From positions 1 to 31,281 of the forward strand of contig JAPDJB010000013.1 in NCBI GenBank assembly GCA_029259285.1: a DNA stretch of 31,281 bases. The letters run 5' to 3'. A program made the translations under genes and the position numbers. The notes under the pieces are model-generated. The model worked only from the letters and a program-made list of their open reading frames with translations. It had not been told where the DNA came from and did no database searches. The DNA comes from Candidatus Bathyarchaeota archaeon. Its GTDB lineage: Archaea > Thermoproteota > Bathyarchaeia > TCS64 > B23. This document shows positions 7,804 to 15,157 of this stretch, piece by piece. Within the stretch, counting starts at the first letter, position 1, and each line of letters opens with the position of its first letter.

Positions 7804-7938
7804 ATCTGAGGCTCATCATGTTTAGGGTCGATTTCAACACTTTTCCAATTTTCCCAGGATATTATCGGTCATCTCAATATCAGAAAATATGTTAAGGAGC
7901 TAACCGCGGAAAATCAGCTTCTAATTTATTGGGGATCC

Positions 7939-7955
7939 ACCCCTAGAGGAGGGGT
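7939..7955. promoter_or_regulatory. Inverted repeat in the trmB/winged-helix divergent gap
   Basis: ACCCCT-AGAGG-AGGGGT lies in the 218-base gap between two divergent regulator genes, about 20 bases upstream of the TTTTTAAG element (7974-7981) that looks like the TATA box of the winged-helix gene. The location suits an operator. The rest of this gap is A+T-rich without other clear structure. Confidence 0.3.
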
Positions 7956-8007
7956 TGAGGCCATATTATTGGATTTTTAAGTATTAAGAAACTCAGTATT
8001 ATATGGC

Positions 8008-8382
8008 TTGGAGGCGCTGAGGGAGAGGCTTAGGGTTCTGGGGAAGAGATGCTCGATGGAGATAATAGCCCTCCTCTCGGAGGGGCCTAGATACATCTCC
8101 CAGCTCTCAGAGGAGTTGGGAGTCCCCTATGCGACGATTCAAAACAGGGTGGTTGAGCTGGAGAGAGCTGGCCTGGTGGAGGTGATAGACGCCTTCGACG
8201 AAGCATCTAAGAGGGCTGTGAGACTTGTGAGGGCTGTGAACTTCAGATTGGAGATCTCGCCTAGAGTGCTGAGGGAGCTATGGATGGGAGAAGCCGAGGC
8301 GAGAATCCCCCATCGAATAAGGATATCCACATATCGCAGAGAGGGTGGAAGAACGCTGGGAACACTGAGGAGGGAGAGTTAG
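8008..8382 (+). CDS. ArsR-like winged-helix transcriptional regulator
   Basis: A 124-residue DNA-binding protein. Residues about 8-65 form a winged helix: a SMEIIALLSEGPRYISQLSEEL-type first half, then the recognition region GVPYATIQNRVVELERAGLV. The C-terminal half has no recognised domain and becomes basic (RIRISTYRREGGRTLGTLRR). The start is the TTG at 8008; the TTTTTAAG element about 30 bases upstream would place transcription close to this codon, giving a leaderless mRNA. It is followed 31 bases later by a nucleoside phosphorylase-like gene, which it may control. Ligand unknown. Confidence 0.72.
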   Translation: MEALRERLRVLGKRCSMEIIALLSEGPRYISQLSEELGVPYATIQNRVVELERAGLVEVIDAFDEASKRAVRLVRAVNFRLEISPRVLRELWMGEAEARIPHRIRISTYRREGGRTLGTLRRES

Positions 8383-8413
8383 CGATAATAGGTGTTTCGG
8401 GGAGATACATATC

Positions 8414-9169
8414 GTGATCCCGAGGGGAGATGCCAGCATCTATACTCGAAGCCTCTATGGATGTGAGGCGTCTGAGGTCTCCGACGTCGTAGCCCTCACC
8501 CCGATAGATGACATCATCCAGGGTTTAAGGGAGAGGGGAGAGGAGACCATAGAGCTTAAGGGATTCTTCAAGGGATTCCACGCCCACATCGGCGGCAGAC
8601 GATTCACCCTCTTCAAATCCCTCATAGGCAGTCCAGGAGCCGGCGACTGCCTCTACTATCTCAGATTCACCCCCTGCCGCTATGTGATCTACACGGGGCT
8701 GATAGGGGCATTACAGGATTGGATAGAGGTTGGAGACCTTATCATCCCCACCTCAGCCTATAGGGGTGAGGGAGCCTCAAAATACTTCGTCGATGAGGCC
8801 TACCCCGCCGCTGCCGACTTCCAGCTCCTACGCAGATTCTCAGACATACTCGACGAACTCCTCAAGGGGGAGGAGATCAAAACCCATTACGGCGCGATCT
8901 ACACGACAGACTCCTTCGCCTCCGAGACGGATGAGTTCCTAGAGAGGTGGAGGAGCCGCCGCCTCATAGGCATCGAGATGGAGACCTCGGCGATATACAC
9001 CATAGCGAGGCTAATTGGCATCAAGGCCGCAGCCATCCACCTGGTGAGCGACAACCCTATAACGGGTAAAACCCTCTTCCACAAACTCCCAGAGGGGGAT
9101 AAGCGACGCATGGAAAGGGGTAGAGGCCTCCTCATCGAGGCCTTAGCCAGACTCATCGAGAGCCTTTAA
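8414..9169 (+). CDS. Nucleoside phosphorylase family protein (PNP/UDP type)
   Basis: A 251-residue member of the purine/uridine phosphorylase superfamily, which cleaves the N-glycosidic bond of nucleosides with phosphate or water. The catalytic and ribose-binding signature GIEMETSAIYTIARLIG is at 186-202, the VSDNP motif at 211-215 and the YTGLIGALQ-VGDLIIP core at 93-112. The start is GTG 8414 with GGGGAGA 8 bases upstream; no in-frame ATG is near. Substrate choice (uridine, purine nucleoside or methylthioadenosine) cannot be read from the sequence. It may be co-transcribed with the winged-helix regulator before it. Its 3' end overlaps the convergent TIM-barrel gene by 27 bases. Confidence 0.82.
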   Translation: MIPRGDASIYTRSLYGCEASEVSDVVALTPIDDIIQGLRERGEETIELKGFFKGFHAHIGGRRFTLFKSLIGSPGAGDCLYYLRFTPCRYVIYTGLIGALQDWIEVGDLIIPTSAYRGEGASKYFVDEAYPAAADFQLLRRFSDILDELLKGEEIKTHYGAIYTTDSFASETDEFLERWRSRRLIGIEMETSAIYTIARLIGIKAAAIHLVSDNPITGKTLFHKLPEGDKRRMERGRGLLIEALARLIESL

Positions 9170-9880
9170 CCTCAACTCCCTATAGGCCCTCCTAGCAGCC
9201 TCATAGGTCTCCCTCATCTCCCCCTCCGAGACAACCCCGACAGCCGCACTCCCAACATATCGATATACGAATCTAAAGGCCTCCAGGGGCCTTAGACGTC
9301 CAGCTGCTAGAGGCTTGATGGCTATCACCCCAAACCTACAACGCCTGATGGCCTCCAGGCTTTCATCAAAGCTGGGCTCCATAGCATAGCCAACCCTATT
9401 GAGGGGGGCCAAAACCACCTTGATGGGCAGCTCAACCCTCTCCAGCCAGGGGATGGTCAGACCTGGCCTATGGGTTGCTACACCTCCATGAGCCCCATAC
9501 TCCTCTATAACCTCCAACCTCCTAGCTATGGCATCCACATCCCCTCTATCAGCCACCTCTGCGTGGACAGCCACAGCCTCAGGCTCTAGGGGGGAGAGTC
9601 GGTTCAGGATTTCCCTCAAAGCCCTGCCGGATAGATGGGTGGAGTATACGACGTAGGGCTTTACGCCGCTACGCCTGGAGGCCTCTATCAGGGCGTCTAT
9701 GGGTCTATCAGCCAACAGCTGGACGGCGTCGACGCCCAGCTCGAAGCTCTTGAGGAAGAGTCTAACCATATTCTCGGGGTTTAGGTAGAAGCGTTGATAG
9801 TAGAGGAGGCTCCTAGCACCGAATTGCCCCGCACCTATGAAGGGGCTGCAGCCCATCAGGAGGGGTGGAAGCCTCATCAT
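9143..9880 (-). CDS. TIM-barrel protein, aldo/keto reductase-like
   Basis: A 245-residue protein with alternating strand-helix segments that suggest a beta/alpha barrel. The start, LPPLLMGCSPFIGAGQFG, and the C-terminal part GVIAIKPLAAGRLRP ... VGSAAVGVVSEGEM resemble aldo/keto reductases, where the last segment binds NADP. I do not see a full catalytic D-Y-K-H set, so an oxidoreductase role is not established. TATA-like CCTATAAGG on the minus strand, centred about 25 bases before ATG 9880, predicts a leaderless transcript. A second ATG follows immediately at 9877. Confidence 0.55.
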   Translation of the reverse strand: MMRLPPLLMGCSPFIGAGQFGARSLLYYQRFYLNPENMVRLFLKSFELGVDAVQLLADRPIDALIEASRRSGVKPYVVYSTHLSGRALREILNRLSPLEPEAVAVHAEVADRGDVDAIARRLEVIEEYGAHGGVATHRPGLTIPWLERVELPIKVVLAPLNRVGYAMEPSFDESLEAIRRCRFGVIAIKPLAAGRLRPLEAFRFVYRYVGSAAVGVVSEGEMRETYEAARRAYRELRLKALDESG

Positions 9881-9900
9881 CTGTTAAAAAGGGTGTGAAC

Positions 9901-9909
9901 CTTATAGGA
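9901..9909 (-). promoter_or_regulatory. TATA box for the TIM-barrel gene
   Basis: On the minus strand CTATAAG is centred about 25 bases upstream of ATG 9880, the spacing expected when transcription starts at or next to the start codon. Confidence 0.45.
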
Positions 9910-9914
9910 TGCTC

Positions 9915-10397
9915 TCAGCCGTGAAGCCTCCTGGTTAGTCGAGCCACTCGTCTACCCATCTCCCTACAGGTCTCTAAATCCTCATCGTTGGGGGCGCCGA
10001 CGGAGACGGCTCCATAATGGTTTCGGCCTGAGGCTCCCTGGATGACCATGCCGTGGATCAGCATGGCGTGGATCAACGACAGCAGCGTCGTCTCAGCCCC
10101 CGAGTGGATTCCCCCGCTGCTTGTGAAGGCTGCGCCTACCTTCCCCTCCAGCTTTCCGTGATGCTTAACCGAGGCGTCTATGAACCCCTTTATCTTAGCC
10201 GTCGCCTGCCCATAGTAGACGGGAGACCCTATTATGATGCCGTCGTATTGGGGGAGTTCATCCACGGAGGCCTCATCCACCCGTTTAACCTCCACCTCCA
10301 CCCCCTCATCCCTCACACCCTCAGCGACGGCGTAGGCCATCTTCTCGGTGTTCCCAGTCCTAGAGTCATAGACGATGAGAATCCTCACCATACGCAT
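9915..10397 (-). CDS. WrbA-like flavodoxin/NAD(P)H:quinone oxidoreductase
   Basis: A 160-residue flavodoxin-fold protein binding FMN. The phosphate loop YDSRTGNTEKMA is at residues 10-21, the second FMN loop GSPVYYG at 57-63 and the third segment FTSSGGIHSGAETTLLSL follows. This is the WrbA/NQO type, which carries out two-electron reduction of quinones, although it is shorter than E. coli WrbA (about 198). The start ATG 10397 has a TATA-like TTTTTAAGG about 27 bases upstream, suggesting a leaderless mRNA; ATG 10391 is an alternative. It neighbours a flavin reductase-type gene on the same strand. Confidence 0.85.
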   Translation of the reverse strand: MRMVRILIVYDSRTGNTEKMAYAVAEGVRDEGVEVEVKRVDEASVDELPQYDGIIIGSPVYYGQATAKIKGFIDASVKHHGKLEGKVGAAFTSSGGIHSGAETTLLSLIHAMLIHGMVIQGASGRNHYGAVSVGAPNDEDLETCREMGRRVARLTRRLHG

Positions 10398-10418
10398 CCC
10401 ATAAAGAAGGGTTTAAAG

Positions 10419-10428
10419 CCTTAAAAAT
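10419..10428 (-). promoter_or_regulatory. TATA box for the WrbA-like gene
   Basis: The minus-strand ATTTTTAAGG is centred about 27 bases upstream of ATG 10397. A second A+T element, CTTTAAAC, lies 9 bases closer and is less well placed. Confidence 0.4.
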
Positions 10429-10431
10429 TGG

Positions 10432-11016
10432 TTAGGGTAGCCTATCCCTCGCATCCTCCTCAGCGTAGACGCCTAGGATGAGGCCGAAGTAGAGGGTGTG
10501 ATAATCCCCAGCTGGGTAGAACTCCCTCCTCAGCTCCCCCTCAAGGGCCTCAGGCTTCAAATCCGTCTTGTAGGCGACTCTACACTCATAGTGAATGGGG
10601 CATTCAGCTATGTAGGGGACATCCACCTCAAAGCCCTTGACGGGGGTTAGGTTCAACGCCCTAAACTTATCGACATCCCTCCCAGATCTGGTTCCACAGA
10701 ACTCCAGGGCCTGCTCCATCCCCCTGGCGGGGAGGCAGACAGTGAACTCACCTGACTCCTCGATGAGGTGATGCGTGAATCTCGAAGGCCTGACGGCGAC
10801 GAGGAAGAAGGGTTTACGCCAGATCGTCCCTATGGGGCCCCAGCCGATCGTCATCGTATTGGCCTTACCATCCCCACCGGCGGAGACTAGGAAGAGGCCA
10901 TCTCCCTTCAATAGCCTCTCGGTCTCGATTAGATATTCAAAGGCGTCGACTTTCCTCCTCACATCGATCACCTTTAAGGCAGAGGGGTGATCACCCCTCC
11001 CTGGATTAAAATCCAT
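10432..11016 (-). CDS. Flavin reductase-like protein, FMN-binding split barrel
   Basis: A 194-residue flavin reductase-domain protein. The signature TMTIGWGPIGTIWRKPFFLV followed by VRPSRFTHHLIEESGEFTV is typical of the family, which binds FMN and reduces it or uses it for electron transfer. FCGTRSGRDVDKF and the IAECPIHYECRV segment complete the pattern. In archaea such proteins often accompany flavodoxins or ferredoxin-linked redox proteins, consistent with the WrbA-like gene 35 bases downstream. The electron acceptor is not evident. Confidence 0.82.
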   Translation of the reverse strand: MDFNPGRGDHPSALKVIDVRRKVDAFEYLIETERLLKGDGLFLVSAGGDGKANTMTIGWGPIGTIWRKPFFLVAVRPSRFTHHLIEESGEFTVCLPARGMEQALEFCGTRSGRDVDKFRALNLTPVKGFEVDVPYIAECPIHYECRVAYKTDLKPEALEGELRREFYPAGDYHTLYFGLILGVYAEEDARDRLP

Positions 11017-11037
11017 CGATAAGCGTCGAGATCTCGA

Positions 11038-11511
11038 TTAGACTATGTATCTACCGTCGAAACGCTCGAAGTCCTTCACCAGCTCCAGCTCCAGGCTCTC
11101 CGAGAGCTCGTCGAACTCCTCCTCACTCAGGTCTGTCCAAGGCCCCGTTATGGAGACATCTACAACGGGATGTTCACGACCAAAGTTCTCGACGCACACC
11201 CTATAAGCTAAGGCCCTAACCCGCCTCTCGTCGACGTAGCCGAGGGCGTGGAGATACTCATGTAGGAGAACCGTGAAGATGTAGACCTTACGCCTCCGCT
11301 CACATCTCTCACCCTCTATGAGGCGTCGATTCAGGATGATCTCGTTGGTTCCCAGCGGGTGGAAGGCTCCAACGTTTCTTGGGAGATTCCCCAGGTAGAG
11401 CATTAAGCCCACTCTGTGTTCGCCTAGGGTTCTCTTAACCGCCCTCTTCACGAGGGCGAAGATGTCGGCATAGTCCCTCGCCTTCTCCAAATCCTCTGAG
11501 AGGGACATCAT
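11038..11511 (-). CDS. Putative zinc metalloprotease with HEYLH motif
   Basis: A 157-residue protein with a single clear motif: HEYLHALG, in which H84, E85 and H88 fit an HEXXH zinc site. Upstream, AFHPLGTNEIILNRRLIE resembles the strand before the active helix in small minimetalloproteases. The C-terminal third is acidic, and a third zinc ligand is not obvious. No signal peptide is seen, so it is probably cytoplasmic. It stands 12 bases upstream (in the transcript, after) of the NifU-like gene. Substrate unknown; this resembles conserved archaeal hypothetical proteins. Confidence 0.65.
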   Translation of the reverse strand: MMSLSEDLEKARDYADIFALVKRAVKRTLGEHRVGLMLYLGNLPRNVGAFHPLGTNEIILNRRLIEGERCERRRKVYIFTVLLHEYLHALGYVDERRVRALAYRVCVENFGREHPVVDVSITGPWTDLSEEEFDELSESLELELVKDFERFDGRYIV

Positions 11512-11523
11512 AACAACCCCGAA

Positions 11524-11748
11524 TTAAACGGCCTCAACGGCCTTTACGCCTGGAACCCTTCTACGTAGATATCCCTCTATGCTCGTCTTCAACGTCAGCT
11601 GAGCCATGGGGCAGTGGGCGCAGGCTCCCTTCAGCCTCACCTTCACCACGTCGTCGACGACATCCACAAGCTCGACGTCTCCTCCATCCATCTGTAGGTA
11701 GGGGCGAACCTCCTCTATGGCCCTCTCAACATCTGCTCTAGATACCAT
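11524..11748 (-). CDS. NifU-like iron-sulfur scaffold protein
   Basis: A 74-residue protein equivalent to the C-terminal domain of NifU (Nfu), which holds a transient iron-sulfur cluster for transfer to target proteins. The segment RPYLQMDGGDVELVDV and the CxxC pair in KGACAHCPMAQLTLKTSIEG are the hallmarks; the cysteines are residues 43 and 46. A longer reading starts at ATG 11769, but a TATA box (minus-strand CCTTATATAG at 11771-11780) lies too close to it and fits a leaderless start at ATG 11748, so the shorter start is preferred. The TatD gene upstream has its own promoter. Confidence 0.85.
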   Translation of the reverse strand: MVSRADVERAIEEVRPYLQMDGGDVELVDVVDDVVKVRLKGACAHCPMAQLTLKTSIEGYLRRRVPGVKAVEAV

Positions 11749-11770
11749 CCTCCCATAGGTTGGAGGCATG

Positions 11771-11780
11771 CTATATAAGG
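11771..11780 (-). promoter_or_regulatory. TATA box deciding the NifU-like start
   Basis: The minus-strand CCTTATATAG is a near-consensus archaeal TATA box centred about 27 bases before ATG 11748 and only 6-7 bases before ATG 11769, so transcription should begin downstream of the longer start. Confidence 0.6.
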
Positions 11781-11792
11781 GTTGATAAAGCC

Positions 11793-12533
11793 TTAAAGCC
11801 TCAGCAATCGCCTCAGGTTCCCCGTCGCCTTCTCCCCAACCTCCCTAGGCCTCATATCCATCAGCGTGGCGACCTGTTCAGCTACCCTCAACACGTCTCT
11901 AGGCTGAGCTGAATCGGTCTCCGTCAGGAGAAGCCCCAGGGATATACGCCTAACCGCATCGGGTGTCAACTCGCCTCTGTTCAGGGGTCTCACCCCAATT
12001 GAGAGATAGATGCCTAAGTCCTCGCATCGCTCAACGTATTCTATGTCCCTGGAGAAGCCGTGGATGGCCGCCCCCGTTTCCACGTTTCCCTCCCCCTCTA
12101 TCAATTCCAGGGTCTCGAAGCTGGGCGTCCTATCGTGGACGACGACGGGAAGCTCGAACTCTCGGGCCAGTCTAAGCTGAGCCTTGAAAGTCTCCCTCTG
12201 AATATTCTCATCGATGATCCTCTCCTCATATACCCAATCTTTCGTCATCCTCCCAACGTAGTCCAATCCGATCTCGCTGACGGCGATGACCTTACCCTCC
12301 TCGATGAGCCTCCTGAAGAGACGCTCAACCTCGACGCCATACTCATCCGCATACCAGGGGTGAACCCCTATACAAGCCCCCACAGCCTCGAAGCGATCAG
12401 CGATCTCCACCGCCCTCCTAGAAGACTCAAGGTCGATGCCAGCCGTGAGGATAAGGCCTACATCCGCCTTTAAGGCCTCCTCCACGGCGCTCTCAGCATC
12501 CTCCCCGAGATGACAATGACAATCCGAGAACAT
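11793..12533 (-). CDS. tatD: TatD family metal-dependent hydrolase/DNase
   Basis: A 246-residue TatD-type TIM-barrel nuclease. All expected metal ligands are visible: H6 and H8 in SDCHCHLG, E87 in AVSEIGLDY, H133 in VVVHDR, H158 in AAIHGFS and D207 in LLTETDSAQP. Family members cut DNA, often with 3'-5' exonuclease activity, and are linked to repair or DNA breakdown. A CCCTTTAAG element about 25 bases upstream of ATG 12533 suggests a leaderless mRNA. It diverges from the sulfur cluster. Confidence 0.9.
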   Translation of the reverse strand: MFSDCHCHLGEDAESAVEEALKADVGLILTAGIDLESSRRAVEIADRFEAVGACIGVHPWYADEYGVEVERLFRRLIEEGKVIAVSEIGLDYVGRMTKDWVYEERIIDENIQRETFKAQLRLAREFELPVVVHDRTPSFETLELIEGEGNVETGAAIHGFSRDIEYVERCEDLGIYLSIGVRPLNRGELTPDAVRRISLGLLLTETDSAQPRDVLRVAEQVATLMDMRPREVGEKATGNLRRLLRL

Positions 12534-12616
12534 ATTGGAAGAGAGGGAGACGAGACTTAAAGGGGTTGCCCTCGATTTAGGTTATGTTAAATTTTCCTTC
12601 AATTAAAAGGGAAAGT

Positions 12617-12625
12617 CTTATATCA
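12617..12625 (+). promoter_or_regulatory. TATA box for the sulfur-trafficking operon
   Basis: CTTATATCA is close to the archaeal TATA consensus, with an A-rich GGGAAAG upstream that could act as BRE. It lies about 33 bases before the ATG of the DsrE2-like gene, which in turn has a GGTGAT ribosome binding site (12642-12647). Confidence 0.6.
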
Positions 12626-12653
12626 TAGGGTCTGGAGGGAAAGGTGATGCGAA

Positions 12654-13061
12654 ATGGCTAAGGGACTTGGAATAATAATGTTCTCCGGAACCGCCGACAA
12701 GTTCATACCCCTCGGCGTTCTGACGCAGACGGCTGCCAACCTCGGCGTCCCTGTGCGCATCTTCGTCACCGGCTTCGCCCTACCATACTTCACGAAGAAT
12801 AAGCCTGAGCCTAGATTCCCAAAGGAGTTTGAGGACATGGTTCCAAAGGTTCATGAGGGCATGGAGCGGGTGAAGGCGCCGACCTGGTATGACATGGTGA
12901 AGGATGCCAAGGAGCTTGGAGATGTCAAGGTCTACGTCTGCTCCCTCATGGCTGAGATCGTCGGCGTCAAGAAGGAGGATATGGATCCCATCGTGGACGA
13001 TGTCGTCGGCGCCGCCTTCTTCATGAATGAGACGGAGGACTATGAGATCATCTTCATCTGA
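12654..13061 (+). CDS. DsrE/DsrF-like (DsrE2-type) sulfur-carrier protein
   Basis: A 135-residue cytoplasmic DsrE-superfamily protein. The opening GLGIIMFSGTADKFIPLGVL and the conserved cysteine C96 in VYVCSLMAEIVG resemble the DsrE2 subgroup, which carries persulfides or thiosulfate on that cysteine and works with TusA. It is the first gene of a four-gene run, has a TATA box and a good ribosome binding site, and is followed 20 bases later by tusA. In sulfur-oxidising archaea DsrE and TusA are generally placed next to heterodisulfide-reductase-like genes; those are not present here. Confidence 0.85.
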   Translation: MAKGLGIIMFSGTADKFIPLGVLTQTAANLGVPVRIFVTGFALPYFTKNKPEPRFPKEFEDMVPKVHEGMERVKAPTWYDMVKDAKELGDVKVYVCSLMAEIVGVKKEDMDPIVDDVVGAAFFMNETEDYEIIFI

Positions 13062-13081
13062 GGTGGATAGGGGTGGTGGAG

Positions 13082-13321
13082 ATGCCTGAGCTGATAAAGG
13101 TTGATGCGAGGGGTATGGCCTGCCCAGGCCCGATATCGGCGCTGACCAGAGCCTACAGGAAGGCGAAAAACGGGGACACCATAGAGGTCTTAGCCACAGA
13201 TCCAGGCTTCAAGCCAGATGTCCAGGCTTGGGTTAAGAGAACCAACAACGAGCTGATAGAGCTGACCGAAGAGGGAGGCGTAATCAAGGCCGTGATCAAG
13301 GTCACGGGGAAGAGGGGTTAA
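13082..13321 (+). CDS. tusA: TusA/SirA family sulfur-transfer protein
   Basis: A 79-residue TusA-type protein with the defining CPGP motif (C14 in GMACPGPISAL). The cysteine accepts sulfur as a persulfide and hands it to partners; DPGFKPDVQAWVKRTNNEL is the typical middle segment. A longer frame begins at GTG 13073, but the ATG at 13082 behind GGTGG gives the standard protein start. The DsrE2-like gene upstream and the SQR-like gene downstream indicate service in cytoplasmic sulfur transfer rather than only tRNA thiolation. Confidence 0.9.
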   Translation: MPELIKVDARGMACPGPISALTRAYRKAKNGDTIEVLATDPGFKPDVQAWVKRTNNELIELTEEGGVIKAVIKVTGKRG

Positions 13322-13346
13322 ACCCCATTTTTCTGAGGTGATAGAG

Positions 13347-14522
13347 ATGGAGAGGGTTCTAATTCTCGGCGGAGGCGGGGGAGGAGCGATTCTCGCGAAT
13401 CTTCTACCAAAAGAGGAGTTCGATGTCACCGTCGTCGACCGAGATGAATATCACGTCTTCCAGCCTGGAAACCTCTTCATAGCCTTCTACGGAGACAGCA
13501 TCGAGAAGTATCGCAGACCGATTAGATCGCTGCTGAAGCCCCATGTAAAACTCATCAGGGATGAGGTCACGGAGGTAAACCTCAACGATAGAAAGGTGAA
13601 GCTTAAGGGAGGTAAGAGCCTCGAATATGACTACATAATCATCGCCACCGGAGCAAACCTCGACTTCGACGCCATAGAGGGGAATAGGGAGCTGCTGGAG
13701 AGCTATGGAGACTTCTACTCAACGCTGGAGAACGCTGAGAAGCTCTATAAGACGTTGAAGGAGATGAGGGAGGGACGCTTCGTCATAGCCATCGCAGACC
13801 CGATATACAAGTGTCCACCAGGCCCCCATAAGGGAGCCTTCCTCTCATCGACGCTCTTCGAGAGGATGGGCGTCGACGTCGACGTGGTTCTCGCCCTACC
13901 CTTCCCCCACGCCTATCCATCGAAGACGATCAGCGACATAATAGAGCCTGAATTGGAGAGGAGGAACATAGAGGTTCACACCTTCTTCACCGTTGACAGC
14001 ATCGACGTTGAGAAGAAGCGCATCTACAGCCTTGAGGGGGAGGAGCTTGAATACACCGTCGCCACCGTCATACCGCCCCATGAGGGGCCGAGATATAAGA
14101 TTGAGCCTTCAGAGGTGAAGGATGAGAGCAACTATCTGAAGATCGATAAGTATACCTGCCTCATAGAGGGCTTCGACGACGCCTACGCCATAGGGGACTG
14201 CACAAATGCCCCGACGTCGAAGAGCGGGGTAACAGCCCACCTACAGGCTGAGGTTGTCGCCGATAGGCTTCAGGGCTTCGACGCCAAGTATAGCGGCAGA
14301 ACCAACTGCCCATTGATCACCGACGGCATGGGACTCTTCATCATCAGCGACTATGATCACCCGCCGATACCTGTGAGATTGTCGAGGTTTAAGAGGCTGC
14401 TCGAAGACCTCTTCGTCGCCACCTACTGGGATGCCATAAGGTATCCGGAGCTCTGGCAGCCCATCTTCCACGCCTACTTCGACGCCACATCCCCAGCTAA
14501 ACTCGGAGAGAGGGGATGGTGA
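13347..14522 (+). CDS. Sulfide:quinone oxidoreductase-like flavoprotein
   Basis: A 391-residue FAD-dependent protein of the SQR/flavocytochrome c sulfide dehydrogenase group. It begins with a dinucleotide-binding loop (LILGGGGGGAILANLL), has the ATG motif IIIATGANLDF and a second FAD motif AYAIGDCTNAP. C156 in YKCPPGPHKGAF matches the redox cysteine of SQR (KCPPAP), and C321 in TNCPLITDGMGLFI is a candidate for the second; C271 and C285 also occur. The usual early third cysteine of SQR is not seen. No N-terminal signal peptide; SQRs bind the inner membrane peripherally through their C-terminus. ATG 13347 is preferred over GTG 13338 because GAGGTGAT lies at ideal spacing. Confidence 0.82.
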   Translation: MERVLILGGGGGGAILANLLPKEEFDVTVVDRDEYHVFQPGNLFIAFYGDSIEKYRRPIRSLLKPHVKLIRDEVTEVNLNDRKVKLKGGKSLEYDYIIIATGANLDFDAIEGNRELLESYGDFYSTLENAEKLYKTLKEMREGRFVIAIADPIYKCPPGPHKGAFLSSTLFERMGVDVDVVLALPFPHAYPSKTISDIIEPELERRNIEVHTFFTVDSIDVEKKRIYSLEGEELEYTVATVIPPHEGPRYKIEPSEVKDESNYLKIDKYTCLIEGFDDAYAIGDCTNAPTSKSGVTAHLQAEVVADRLQGFDAKYSGRTNCPLITDGMGLFIISDYDHPPIPVRLSRFKRLLEDLFVATYWDAIRYPELWQPIFHAYFDATSPAKLGERGW

Positions 14523-14531
14523 GGCGGGGAG

Positions 14532-15086
14532 ATGAGCGCCGAAACCGAGGAGCTCCTCACACAGCTTAAGGAGAGGGGAGTCCTCGACACACTGGTCCAC
14601 GTCACAGAGCCGGAGGTCATCGAGAGACTCTCAAAGCTGCTGCTCAGCGATGGAACCCTGAGACTACTGGACCATATAGATGAGGTGCTATCAACGCTTG
14701 GAGAGTTAGACCAGGATGCCATAGAGGGACTGGGCAAACTCATCGATATGCTCAGAACCCTAAACAGGATGGGGGTCCTCGACACACTCCAGAGCGTCCT
14801 CACACCCGAGATCATTGGAAGCCTCATCCGATACCTCATGGGCAGAGGCCTACTACGCCTCATAGACGGCCTCGAAACCCTCGCCGATGCCCTGGGCCAA
14901 CTCGAATTCGAGAAGGTTGAGGGGGCGATGCCCCTCGTTAAGGGAGCCCTCGAAGGCATACCGGAGAAGGCTGAAAGGGTAGGCCTCCTCGGATTGCTGG
15001 GGAAGCTGAGGGATAAGGACATACAGAGAGGCCTAGGCGTGGTGATGGAGATACTCAAAGCCATAGGAAAGGCCTATGGAGATTAA
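14532..15086 (+). CDS. DUF1641 family protein
   Basis: A 184-residue, almost wholly helical protein with repeated amphipathic segments (RGVLDTLVHVTEPEVIERL near 15 and MGVLDTLQSVLTPEIIGSL near 80), a pattern of the DUF1641 family. The two segments look like an internal duplication. Family members are known chiefly from their position beside SQR-like or formate-dehydrogenase-like redox genes in archaea and bacteria; a biochemical role is not established. It begins 10 bases after the SQR-like gene, with GGCGGGGAG just upstream of the ATG, and is the last gene of the sulfur run. Confidence 0.75.
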   Translation: MSAETEELLTQLKERGVLDTLVHVTEPEVIERLSKLLLSDGTLRLLDHIDEVLSTLGELDQDAIEGLGKLIDMLRTLNRMGVLDTLQSVLTPEIIGSLIRYLMGRGLLRLIDGLETLADALGQLEFEKVEGAMPLVKGALEGIPEKAERVGLLGLLGKLRDKDIQRGLGVVMEILKAIGKAYGD

Positions 15087-15116
15087 ACTCATCCTTCTTT
15101 CTGAAGTGGTTTAGGA

Positions 15117-15132
15117 TTAAATATCGATTTAA
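15117..15132. promoter_or_regulatory. Palindromic promoter element of the C45 gene
   Basis: TTAAAT-ATCG-ATTTAA is an exact inverted repeat centred about 33 bases upstream of the next gene's ATG. It contains a plausible TATA element, so binding of a dimeric regulator here would block or assist transcription. Confidence 0.4.
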
Positions 15133-15157
15133 TTTTATTTTAGGTTAGGTATGAGGG

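Noticed and set aside
7686..7895. A 69-codon plus-strand open frame in the regulator gap
   Set aside because: Antisense to the N-terminus of the frameshifted TrmB-type gene; no ribosome binding site.
14474..15064. A 196-codon minus-strand open frame
   Set aside because: Antisense to DUF1641; the translation is serine-, proline- and arginine-rich, the usual shadow of leucine- and glutamate-rich codons on the other strand.
15087..15157. Attachment-site duplicate of the tRNA-Thr 3' end upstream of the C45 gene
   Set aside because: No match to the T arm or acceptor end was found in this gap.
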